In this document: one piece after another, positions 34,336 through 46,022 of the stretch
Position numbering within the stretch: position 1 is the stretch's first letter
How the letters are laid out: every line of letters begins with the position of its first letter
Source of the DNA: Pohlia nutans
Taxonomy: Eukaryota > Streptophyta > Bryopsida > Bryales > Mniaceae
Assembly (NCBI GenBank): GCA_022496805.1
Contig: CM040088.1
Location: 24,473,501-24,537,500 of the forward strand
Direction of reading: 5' to 3'
Length of the DNA stretch: 64,000 bases
The notes under the pieces: generated by a model
What the model saw: the letters and a program-made list of their open reading frames with translations, nothing else
What the model was told of the DNA's origin: nothing
Databases searched by the model: none
Translations under genes and position numbers: made by a program

Positions 34336-36185
34336 AAGAAAGTTCAAAATCTATAACTTTTGCACCATAGGTCCAAACACCACAAAACCAACTCCGTGCA
34401 CCCCTCCTCCTCAAGAGCTTTCCGACAGTACCAAAATGCAGCCGCCAAACGCATGGTCGAAGAGTTTTCAACGTAACAAAACAAAATAAAACAAACAAAG
34501 AACCTTCCTTATTGTATAGACTAGTGTAGCCCTATGCCATTGGCCCAGATGTTCCCCGTATTCCATGTATTTCCATACGTTCTTGTGATCCCGGTGGTCC
34601 TGTGTATTCCTCATATTCCGTGTACTTTTTCTTTTTCTTTTGCTTTATTCATAATTTAATTCAATTTATGGTGACAAAATTCTATTGAAAATCCATAACT
34701 TTGACACCGTAAGTCCAAACGCGACAAAACAAACTCTATGTAGTCTTCCTCATTGAGAGTTTTCCAACAATATCATGAACCGGGCCAAGAATGCGACCGG
34801 AGGATGTATAGTTGGGGGTGTTTTCGCACTAGGGTGTCATAGTTTCTCAACAAAAAAAAGATTCTAATGTTGTAAAGTAGTTGCATTAATGACGTAATAT
34901 AATAAATAGGGAAAATACCAAAAATATTTTTAATATAGTAAAATGGAATCTTTTGGAATCTTTTCAAAATATTTTATATTATTTTGGAATGTTTTAGAAT
35001 ATTCTTATAATATTTTGGAGGATTCCTACTGATGTCATTTAATCCGCTTGCAAACCACGTTGAATGCATATTCCAACCACATCACAAGCTCCGTTTTAAC
35101 TAACCAACCAAGCTCGCAAGAATTTTTTGGGGACTCGTCGTTTTAAGGGGCGTTTAATGTAAAGGAACAGAAATTGCTGCCACAAACCTCTAATATCCAC
35201 CTTGCTCACAAAATATTTTGGAATCTGTTTTGAATATGACACCTTTATGTTTTAGAAATTGAGAAAAATTATTGCTATCACTATATCTTCGATGAAACAT
35301 ATCAATTAAGGCAATAACGTATTTATTTTACAACGTCATTGAATGCAATGTATAACATTTTGGTCCAAATACTATTTTATATATATTTTTAATTATTAAT
35401 ACACATACAATCCTAGAATACCTTTTCATTGTGGTTAATTTTTTGCCAAAAAACTAATTTCAATGACCAATAGAAAATGTTTACCACCACATTTCGCTTG
35501 TTATGCGATGTCGCACTACACATTTTGGACGCCCTACCATGAAAACACCTTGGGAAGATCTCATCGTAGCAAAAAAAACAAAAAAAACAAACAAACCAAC
35601 AAACAAACATCCTATTTTATTGCATAGACTAGTGATGCCATGTACCGTTCACCTAGATGTTCCACATGCCCCTTGTGCTCTCCGTGTTCCTCGTGTACCC
35701 TATGTCTCCGTATACCCATGCATTCCCATGTTCCCCATGGTCCCCGTGTCCCCGTATACTCGTACGTTCCCGTGCTCCCCGTGCTTTTGTTTTTGTTTTT
35801 GCTTTTTAGAATGATTTATCCATAATTTAATTCAATTTATGGTGACAAAATTCAATTGAAAATCCATAACTTTTACATAGTAAGTCCAAAAGCCACAAAA
35901 ACAACTTCAGTGTACCCCTTCTCGTCAGGAGCTTTCCAACGATGCGAAGAATGGCATCAAAAACTCCCATATTCCATTTTCATAATTTAATTCAATTTAT
36001 AGTGACGAAATTTGATTAAAATCCATAACTTTCACACCATATGTCAAAACACAACGAAACAAACTCCATGCATCCATCTTCGTCAAGAGCTTTCCAATGG
36101 TACCTAGAACACGGTCAACGGACACACGGTCGAGGAGATCTCAACGTAAAAAAAACAAAACAAACAACCTTTCTTGATGTATAGA
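34336..36185. repeat. Cluster of four diverged repeat copies
   Basis: A common block (TTCAATTTATGGTGACAAA, then ATCCATAACTTT, GTCCAAA, CACAAAACAA, GAGCTTTCCAA) recurs with the ATAACTTT core at about 34351, 34692, 35857 and 36021. Two copies are followed by an A/C-rich run, then (TT)ATTG(T/C)ATAGACTAGTG at about 34509 and 35617, and a pyrimidine-rich GATGTTCCCC or GATGTTCCAC tract. The consistent CTAGT after a conserved tail resembles a Helitron 3' end, but no TC start or terminal hairpin was established. Confidence 0.6.
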
Positions 36186-36387
36186 TGTAGACATAAAATT
36201 CTATTTTAGTTTTATACAACTGAGATTTTCAAATTGTCAACGACCAGTAAAACAAATGGCTAGAAACTCAACAAGGTTGGAAAAGAAGGCCCCAAAAGAT
36301 TAAATCATTCTCCATTTAAGTTGTTATGCTTGGAGATTTCAATATCAAACTAGAGCTATTTTTGGCTAATAGACATATAAGATTCAT

Positions 36388-36431
36388 GAAATAAATAAAC
36401 AAACAAATAAATAAATAAATAAATAAATAAA
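36388..36431. repeat. (AAAT)n microsatellite
   Basis: Interrupted AAAT/AAAC tetranucleotide run. Confidence 0.9.
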
Positions 36432-39400
36432 ATTTGTAATTTACATTAGTTTTGAAAGAAGACAAATAGTCATATGCCACATGACATATAGGTGGTGTTT
36501 TCTTCAACACAAAAGTATCATGAATTCCACCCTAAAAGCCGCAATTCCGTCTACTCATAGAAACTCCCAATTGAATCACAAGTGCCAGTAGATTTTAGAT
36601 TCCATGGAAATTACAAGTGTTCAGTTTTATATTCCTTGAATGGCGGTTGCTGAGGGCAACTACATGAGCAAAATAGAGGAGGGAGGAGGACTGTTATGGT
36701 CATTCTACTTTAGACTTAACCCAAAGCAACATTCATAAAGTTTTTGGAGCTTCACCAGAGAATCTCCTCCCACAAGAAGAGGCCAATTTGTCCACACATG
36801 CCATTGGTATCATCTTCCAAATTCCAAAGTGTACCATTTTCCCCCTCTAAATTAAAATTTGCATAGATAAATTTCTTTCAAATTCGAATTTATACAATGT
36901 AGATTGTATAGCCCTTCAACATCTAAAAGCCAAGGATCTATCCCAATTCATACATGAACGCGTTGAGAATGATAAAGGAAATTTTGCAAAATATCAAATG
37001 AAAGGTTAGAAGAGTTTGGGGTTTATATTCTTCAACTACTATTGGTTCTTATGTTTTTGATCCAAGCAATGTTAATTTTTGATGGGTTTCCTTGCCTTTT
37101 GTTAGACATACTTTGTTTTGGGCTATCACTTTTTTGACAAGTTCAATGTTATTTTTGCCTTTCATTTGACGGAAAATTGTTGAAAACTACGGGTTTGAAG
37201 TTGAAGTATTTTTTACACCCATTGCTTTAATTTAAAATGTAAAGATGAAACACCAATAGCAATGCTAAAGTTTCAACAATGAGAATATTCTAAATCTTTT
37301 AAATTAGAATCTAAAGTGGATGATTTTGGATAGAAGCGATTATGGGTGCACATATCTTATGCAAATAGTTCAACTTTCTTTTCTACCTTGTGACCACATG
37401 ATCTTTTTAACTCAGGAAATTCCTAAATTTTGTCTTGTGTGTAAATAAATCCATTTCAAAACTAACATTCTTCGTTGCAATTTTAGAAGGGATAATTTGA
37501 TAAGAATATAGATTTTAGCAAATTTGTAAGGAAGAACATGTTAAAAAGACAAATTTGATTTACCAAGGAGAGATTTGAAGGTACATCATCATATTTTTAC
37601 AATTTTAGGACTTATATGTTGAAGTCCCAAAAACCAAAACATTGTTGTTCTAACCGACTACAACTTACAATGCTATATTCTTGACATCAATGAAAATTGA
37701 ATAAATCTCCAACTCTAAGTATAAACTTATTCAAGCATGACGACAAAAATCTTAGAATGTCATTATTTTCTAATGCTTCTATACTTATCTAAAAGTCCCA
37801 AACAAATCCACAAAATTATGGATGTAAACTTGTTACAAAAATCCACAAAAAAATAAAAGAACCAAAGATTATTGTGTATGCATTTTTATGAAAAAATAGC
37901 TCAACATCATGATTTTCTTAAAATGAAATAGTGAATATATCTTTGAAAGGTATAAAAACTTACGCAATCAAGTGTTAATATTTTCTAAACACGTCAAAGC
38001 ATTCTCCTCCAAATTTCAAAAATTGCAGGCTAGTTTCATGTCATGCAATTCAATTTCACACAACGATGCTCGCATCAAAACATTTAAGGTCTTTGACTTC
38101 AAGTGGTTGTACAAAACACTCTTAATTATATTTCATTTTATTTCTCATTTTTCATCATATTGAATTTGATATGTAGACATTTTTTCACAAGTCATTTTCA
38201 GGGTTGTTTTACTCAACTACTAGACAAAGTGTCGAACAGGACGTCAAAGACATTTAGTAGACCTCCCTATATGTCAGACAAGCATATAATTACAATATTT
38301 TACAATACTTTTGGATATTCAGAATATTTCATCTAAATTGTTTAACATATTTGGCACTTGACTAGTCATACAACCAACATTGGACAATGTCAAGTAGTGG
38401 AAAAAAGTGTCACACATCACAACCTTGATCATTTTATAGGCGTTTTTTGGAACCATCTTTCATTTGATAGATTAGACATTTGGCATTTTTATGTGTCTTT
38501 TTTTTGACATGCTACAAAACAGTTTGTCACATACAATTTGTGACATGTAACATGCATTGATGGATGCAAAAAGATTCTTGATTGCAAGATATGTTTAACT
38601 GTTGGTAAATAAATATCTACACTTCCTAGCATTCTTCCACAATGTAATGGTGTCAAGCAATTATCCCTCAAAGTCATCAAATGGTCCCTTTAAGCCCACC
38701 CGCATGACACTCTCAAAGTGCTTTGTTGTCATCCAATTTCAAAACTTCTATTTGATGCAATTCTAAAAAAAACTCTTTCACATGTCGCAGTACTCATACA
38801 TTGAGATCTTGCAAATTCAAGTAGGAAAATAAGGACATTAGAGTACTTCACTTTTGTGGATGGACTTCATAAAATTCCCACCTACAGTTGCCAAAAGATT
38901 TATCTACCCATTATGTCATTCCCTGCATTTAATTAAAAACACTAATTTTTAAACCAATTTTTAAAATGTATAGCATTGGCACAATGAAAAATAAAATAAA
39001 ATAGAGTACACATCAAGTATATATCAACCATATAATCAAATTCCTAGTTGTCAAAACTAATTAATCATAAAAATTTCAAATTTCAAAAGATTATTTATTT
39101 ATATTTATATTTATGGTGTTTTAAAATTTTGAAAATTGCACCTTCTAGTGCGCCGTGACAGAAAAAAAAGATGCACCCTACCATGCATCCATCCAGACAT
39201 AAATCTCATCATCGTCCTAAAAACAATCTTCTAAAGTACTATAAACTACTTCGGCATACAAACGCTGGAAAGCTAAGACAACCTCACAATCACTAGCTAC
39301 CGTAGGTCCCTAATCATCTCTAAACTAGAGTTTAGATATTTGAAACAAGAATAGGAGCACTAGCCACCACTGATATACCATGCTCTCTCAAAGCTCCTAA

Positions 39401-39565
39401 AACCCTAAACTAACACCTTCATATCCATCCAATATTCACCGATAGCCATCCATGCCCGCAATTGGCCACCAAGTATTTGCATTCAAAACCTTTCATCAAC
39501 CTAAAACGGTCCCTCTTGAAATTTGGGTGGATTCTTTCTTCCCTCTTCAACATTTTATTCACAAT
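36432..39565. other. Featureless AT-rich spacer
   Basis: About 3.1 kb with no recognised exon, RNA gene, terminal inverted repeat pair or tandem array. Short ORFs of 60-80 codons look random. Confidence 0.5.
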
Positions 39566-39984
39566 AGAGTTATCCGTAAAGTCAACAGAGGGCAACCGGA
39601 CTGCAACAAGGAGTTTTCGACCTTGATATGAATTTCTTGACAGTCACTCACGCAAGCCACCAAACTTCTTCCCTTGGGGGAGCATGAGGTTGGTGTGGGG
39701 GTACGTGGAGATTCCTCCATAGGAACTCAAATTAGGTTTGGGGGAGCATGAGGTTGGTGTGGGGGTACGTGGAGATTCCTCCATAGGAACTCAAGTTAGG
39801 TTTGGGGGAGCTTCTCTTGCATTGGGGATGTTCAAGGTTCAAGTCTCCCTGACAGCTCAGTGTTTTGTAATCGGTTGAAAAAATAGGAGGCAAAAACTCA
39901 TTTTTTCCACCTTTCAAGCTCAAAACCAATTCTTCCTTGTCTTACTTCTTGTGGAAATTTTTACTCAACTTTACGGATAACTCT
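39566..39984. repeat. MITE, AAT-TSD family, copy 2
   Basis: Ends AGAGTTATCCGTAAAGT and its complement, each bordered by AAT. Contains a near-perfect tandem duplication of about 63 bp (39681-39806; GCATGAGGTTGGTGTGGGGG twice). GGTTCAAGTCTCC near 39838 resembles a polymerase III B box but no convincing A box accompanies it. Confidence 0.75.
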
Positions 39985-40427
39985 AATATACATTAGATTT
40001 TTTTTTTTTTCCAATGGTCGATTTCCATTAACTCTCATTTCTTCACTGATTTTGTATTTTGTAATTTCACACATGAACCTTATTTTTGGCAATTTCCATG
40101 AATTCACTTTATATTAAACAACAATTCTTGTCGAAATTTTGATGAGTTAAAGGATAACTCTGATAGGTGTGCATTTTATACACCACCTCAAAATTTTTAA
40201 ATGCACCCTAGTGAAATTAGGATGTCCTACTGAAAACAATGTCCAAATTAGTATGCAAGCACAAAATTACTCTTGAACATATACTATACCAGTATAGCAA
40301 GTTTGTTATAAGAATAATTCTAAAAAAATAAACCAAGAAAAAGTGAAAAATATAATGCTGGACTGACGGAATTTCAAAAAAGTTCAAATAAAACAAGCAG
40401 CTAGTCTCATAGTCTCTGCCTTAATCC
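39985..40427. other. Spacer without recognised gene
   Basis: A lone GGATAACTCTGATAGG near 40155 resembles a right end of the AAT family. Otherwise nothing. Confidence 0.45.
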
Positions 40428-41236
40428 TTAACCCTTTAGTGCCCAGGGTGGTTCTGGAGAAACCACCGTTTTTTGGGTGATGTTTCCTTAAAACTCTCTC
40501 TGTTGAAGTTAAGGATACTATTAATAGTATCCAACCGTACGAATGTAAGCATAGCTTAATGATACAAGTCTCGGTTAAATCTTGGTAAGATCGGACCGTT
40601 GGATTGGAAGATTATAGTATATCTTTGAACCGTATAATGCACACTCAAAAATGAGATTTTGGGGGGTGTGTGACTTCAAGGTTAAATAGAATTTGGGTTA
40701 AATTTTCAAAAATAAAAGTGAAGATGTTCAGCAATGACCTGTGTCAACACCTCTCCATTGCAATCTTTCATGTCAAGAACAGACTCATACATAATTATTG
40801 TGAATTTTATAAGTGAGGGTGACTTATCCATGTACGGTTTAGGACAAAATTTTATACGTTCAAATAAGAAAGGAGTTGGTACGTTGATCAAGATCAAACT
40901 ACATACACTAATGGAACATGAATAAGAGAACACAATCCACAAAAAAATACAAGATAACAAACTTGCAAACACAAGAAATACCACATAGTACGTGTGTTGT
41001 ATTTGTAAGTATTTGCTGTATTTTGAGGTATTTGCAGTATTTTGGTGTTTTGTACATAGGTATTTAGATAGCTAAGAAAGTCAGATTCCAAATTTTCTTT
41101 TTGCATCAGCTGCAAGATCAAAAGTTACACATCTAAACTTCACACACCGGACTGAGATGGTTCACAGATTTTCCAGCATTTCATTTTCTAGTGATCCAGT
41201 GACCACTTAGTGGTTACCTGGGCACTAAAGGGTTAA
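40428..41236 (+). mobile_element. TTAA MITE family D, copy 1
   Basis: 809 bp, ends TTAACCCTTTAGTGCCCAGG and complement of TTAACCCTTTAGTGCCCAGG, perfect over 20 bp. CAACCGTACG lies about 105 bp inside the left end; ATCGGACCGTTGGATTGGA follows. Its right TTAA (41233-41236) is the left TTAA of copy 2. Confidence 0.9.
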
Positions 41237-42000
41237 CCCTTTAGTGTTCAGGGTGGTTCTGGAGAAACCAAAGTTTTTGGGTGATATTTTTTTTTAAACT
41301 TTCTCTGTTGAAATTTGGGATACTATTAATAGTATTCAACCGTATAAATGTAAGCATAGCTTAATGAAACAAGTGTCGGTTAAATCTTGGTAAGATCGGA
41401 CCGTTGGATTGGAAGATCATAGTGTGTCTCTGAACTGTATAATGCACACTCAAAAATAAAATTTTGGGGGGTGTGTGACTTCAAGGTTAAATAGAATTTG
41501 GGTTACATTTTCAAAAATGAAAGTGAAGATGTTCAATAATGACCTCTACCACCACCTCTCCATTGCAATCTTCCATGTCAAGAACGGACTCATACATAAT
41601 TATTGTGAATTTTATAAGTGAGAGTGACTTATCCATGTACGGTTTAGGACAATAATTTATACGTTAAAATAAAAAAGGAGTTGGTATATTGATCAAAATC
41701 GGAATACATACACTAATGGAACATGAACAAGAGAACACAATCCAAAAAAAAAGAAAAACGAGATAAAAACTCCCAAACACTAGAAATACAACATAGTACA
41801 TATGTTATATTTGTAAGTATTTGCTGTATTTTGAGGTATTTGCAATATTTTGGTGTTTTGTACATGGGTATTTGGATATTTGAGAAAGTTAAATTCCAAA
41901 TTTTCTTTTTGCATCATCTACAGAATCAAAAGTTACACATCTGAACTTCAGACACCGGACTCAAATGGTTCATAGATTTTACAGCATTTTGTTTTGTGGT
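41233..42000 (+). mobile_element. TTAA MITE family D, copy 2, right end lost
   Basis: Direct tandem neighbour of copy 1 and highly similar to it, but breaking off at about 42000 inside ACAGATTTTACAGCATTTTG, some 70-80 bp short of the expected right end. The next element starts there. Confidence 0.85.
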
Positions 42001-42483
42001 TAAACATCAAAGCAAGTCCCACGGGCTTGTTTTGAGAGAATAATGAAGAAAAAAGTGGATTTTCTCAACCAAAATCGATTGGTGCTTTGGAAAGGTGACG
42101 AAAAAGCGAGGCTAAATTCAATAAATACGCCTATTTTAATCAATTGTACATTCCAAGGAAATTGGAAAGAGAATTGGTGGGGAGAGAGGGGAGGAAGTCG
42201 GGCAACTTAAGACCTTGATGCATACCAGAGTTGGAAGCGCATGCCAGCGCTGTTCAACAATGTCTTTTAAATTTTATTTTAAATCTATAATTGCAAAGCT
42301 CATTGAATTTTTTAAATTTGTTTTTGAAGTGACATTGTTCACTCCATTCACTGTGCATAGAGGATTTGAGGAATTCTTATTGATTGTCCACGTTACTCAA
42401 GGGGAAACTATTGGGGGCACTCTTTAATGTATTTTTATTCCTTTTGGCATCCGTCCAAGACCCTCTTAACATTTAAGGGTTAA
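42000..42483. mobile_element. TTAA MITE family C, copy 2, left end shortened
   Basis: Starts TTAAACATCAAAGCAAG, lacking the outer TTAACCC of copy 1, and ends in the complement of TTAACCCTTAAATG. The missing outer part and the truncated family D end share one breakpoint. AGAGTTATCCGC, a left end of the AAT family, begins immediately beyond it. Confidence 0.7.
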
Positions 42484-42582
42484 TAGAGTTATCCGCAAAG
42501 TCCTTCAAACTTTGAAAGAGATACCTAGAATTTTGTTTTAATACGATCTTATTTGGTCTCTCCAAATAGTTAAAAGGTATGG

Positions 42583-42746
42583 AAGAGCTTGGTGGTCTAC
42601 AATTATTAGGTGTGTAAGAGCTTGGTGGTCTTCAAAGTCATATGAAACTTTTTTGAGCTCCTCTTTTGGTGCCCAAAAAAGTTTCACATGACTTTGAAGA
42701 CCACCAAGCTTTTACACACCTAATAATTGTAGACCACCAAGCTCTT
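42583..42746. repeat. 72-nt-arm hairpin
   Basis: Arms 42583-42654 and 42675-42746 are reverse complements with only two mismatches, around a 20-nt loop. Each arm itself holds GAGCTTGGTGGTCT twice. Its size and near-perfect pairing resemble a young hairpin RNA precursor or foldback MITE. Confidence 0.9.
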
Positions 42747-43458
42747 TCATATCTAACTGTATAAATATAAACATAACTTAATGAAACAAGTGTTGGTTAA
42801 ATCTTGGTAAGATCGGACCGTTGGATTGGAAGATTATAGTATATCTTCGAACCATATCATGCACACTGAAAAATGAGATTTTGGAGGGTGTGTGACTTCA
42901 AAGTTAAATAGAATTTGGGTTAAATTTTCAAAAATAAAAGTGAAAATGTTCAGTAATGACCTGTGTCAACACCTCTCCATTGCAATCTTTCATGTCAAGA
43001 ACGGACTCACATATAATTATTGTGAATTTTATAAGTGAGAGTGACTTACCCATATGTTGTTTATAACAATAATTTATACGCTAAATTATGAATGGAGTTG
43101 GTACATTGATCAAGATCGGAATACATACACTAATGGAACATGAACAAGAGAACACAATCCAAAAAATAAAAGAAGATAACAAACTTCCAAACATGAGAAA
43201 TACCGCAAAGTACATGTGTTGTATTTGTAAGTATTTTATGTATTTTGAGGTATTTGCAATATTTTGGTGTTTTGTACATAGGTATTTGGGTATTTAAGAA
43301 AGTCTGATTCCAATTATTTTTTTGGCATCATCTGTAGAATCAAAAGTTACACATCTGAACTTCAGACACCAAACTAAAATGGTTCACAGATTTTACAGAA
43401 TTTCATTTTCTGATGATCCAGTGACCACTTGTTGGTTACCTGGGCACTAAAGGGTTAA
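42747..43458 (+). mobile_element. TTAA MITE family D, copy 3, left end lost
   Basis: Joins family D at a point about 100 bp inside the left end (TAACTGTATAAATATAAAC) right after the hairpin. It continues to a normal right end (complement of TTAACCCTTTAGTGCCC). Confidence 0.85.
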
Positions 43459-43891
43459 AGAGCATCAGCATCACAGAGAAGTAACGCCGCGCCAAAGGCA
43501 CCTAGTACCTTCTCTGATCCTTGGCGCTCCCACTACGGCCACTCGAATGGCAATTTTTGCAAGTATCCATCGAGGACTATGTTCTTGCATGGGAAGATGG
43601 TATGCGAGTCGCGTCCCTCCAACACTCTTGAATTTTCTTTTTGACCAGCGTTGGCATTTGCAAAGGAGGCAGCCACTGCAAAATGGAGTAGACCCAACAA
43701 AATGAACCAGATGGGATGACGTGTATGCACGTATGCACCTTGTGTCATATGGCCAGCTGGCAGGAACATTTCAAGTGCTCAAAATAACCAGTTCTGGTGA
43801 AAGAGGAGCGGTCTCGCCAAACCCTTCTCCAAATAAACACACCATCTGTTCCAATGTCATGCAGATTTGGTGTTGGGATGTGGAGATACTC
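43459..43891. mobile_element. Harbinger-like element (candidate)
   Basis: Starts AGAGCATCAGCATCAC directly after the TTAA of the preceding element and ends in the complement of AGAGTATCTCCACATCC. No clean duplication. Confidence 0.45.
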
Positions 43892-46022
43892 TATATAATA
43901 TTCTTTAGCAGCCCCACTCTTCACCCTTGAGAATCACCATTACAAACTAAAATCGTTACAAGAATCGTAATCTTATGGAGAATCATAGCCATCTTTTGCT
44001 AAAGATGGCTTGGCAGCTCAACAAACTTCTGTATTTTAATATTGTTCCACATCATCAATTCCCTGTTCAAATGTTGATTCTCTGCACATGCAAAAGGGTC
44101 TGTTGTAGCATGATTCTATGCACATGCAAAAGGTGTGCTGCAACACTAGCTAAAGAATGTTATGTAAGGTAAGGGGTACAGTTGTCGTCAGTTTAAGCAT
44201 TTCAACCTACATGGAGCGCTGATTTTCAATTATAAAAAATTGCAGCACATAAAACTTTGGGTTTAATAACCAAGCTCAAGTTTTAATTATTTTTATCACA
44301 ATGTATGATTTTGTTATAAATTTTCAAACTTAATATGCATAGACCACTATTGATGTTAGTAGGTGTACCAATAACTCTAGTCCAATCAAATTGCTAACTT
44401 GGTATTCACAATTAATGCTTGTGATAACTAGATTGGGAACTCCCAAAGTTGAAACAGGTGCTTTTATAGGTGACCACAATTGGTACCTAACAGTTTCTGG
44501 TGCTTCTACCATAAATCATCTTGAATCTGTCGTGCACATTTGGAGATGCTCTAAATCATCTTGAATCTGTTGTTCAGAATCGAGCATGTATAAGGATTGA
44601 CTTCCTTCATTGCCCTCTATGGGCCTTATCAAGAAAATCAATTTTTATTTTTGAAATTTGAAAAATCTCAGTTAAATTTTAAAATTGTTGACTAACCTTA
44701 AATTTTTTCACTTTGATAATTATCCACTGTGCATATGAACCTACCATGTGGATACAGTAGCCTTTAGGCATTTGACATATGTGCACCTATTATCACCCTC
44801 TCCAAAAATCATCCAGCCTAGATTTTTGTCTAGAATGAAGATGTACACCAAGGGCCAATTTCTGATACACCTGTGTTGTACTTTGAAAACTTTGAAAATT
44901 CATGACTTATTCATACAATATCAAATACTGCATGCTAAAATGCATTGGAATCCTTTTTCACTTGCCAACAAGACCCAATTCAAATGATCTATGTCTAAAA
45001 ACTATGTTCAGTTGCTGTCAGTGGTGATTACGGGTACACGTAATTAGGGGATTAATGATAATCCTCAATACAGGAAAGGAACATTGTGTATATAATAATT
45101 TAATCTTGTTCCAGTTATAACAAAAGGTAGGATGAGTCAATCAGAAGAGAATTCCAATAAATGGACAAAGTTGGACAGATGAGTCAGAAACGGAGTTTCA
45201 CTTTCACAAGCAGGATGTTACAGGCATTCCGTACCATAACACAAGTCTTCATGATATGCTGACTTTGTGTCGAAAAAGAAAACAAGTCTTCATTCTGCAG
45301 ATTTCACCTTGCAATAGCAAAACGTAGGCAGACCTGCTCCCAAATCATCACTCTGGCTGGAAGAAGGCTAAACTTGTAAAAAAGTTAGAAGGAAAGCCTG
45401 AGATATTCTCCAAGAGACCACTATCTATGTGATCCGTACCTATTCTATTACTCTACTGAAGGATGTGTCGCACCCTTGTAGGAAAAAAATATACACCTTC
45501 TGACGCTGCCAAACAGGCCCAAGTACACCATTGGAGGGCTCCTCCTCGCAACTCTGTTTCCCGGACCAACTGATAAGCCATCTATGTGTACGAAGCTAGC
45601 AATTTTACAGTGGTAAGAATTTATCCTAAGACTAGTATGCTTCTAAGGACCCATCCCTGTGCTTACACATGCGATCACACTGGTGCAGGACCATGTAAAC
45701 AACGACGCAAATCATCTAGATAGTGATCAACTACCATAATTGTGTACACAATACCATATGCTAATATTGGTGCACAAACACTTTCATTCATGAACTACTT
45801 GTGGGGACACGGCCCGTCAGTGAAGGTGTGTCACACTATCAACCAATACTCTGGACCAAGTTTGACAACTTTGAAGAGTGAGAGTACAGAGATGAACATT
45901 ACGTAGTCTTCACCTGAGCTTGATGGTGTAGAGATTGACCAGTCATCAAGGATGGATGCAGTTGTGCTAACGTGGAAATCGTCCAGCCTGAGGTCAAATA
46001 CGGCATTACACCTGGAATCTTG
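43892..46022. other. Downstream region of the histidine kinase gene
   Basis: No independent gene recognised. A GGAGATGCTCTAAATC end near 44540 has no partner; AAATCATCTTGAATCTG is directly repeated around it (44512 and 44553). The part nearest 46022 presumably holds the 3' UTR of the kinase gene. Confidence 0.45.

Noticed and set aside
35503..35814. Pro/Cys-rich frame of 103 codons
   Set aside because: Low-complexity pyrimidine-rich repeat tail, part of the 34336-36185 cluster.
39838..39851. B-box-like GGTTCAAGTCTCC suggesting a tRNA gene
   Set aside because: No cloverleaf can be drawn and no A box lies at the proper distance; it is inside a MITE-like repeat.
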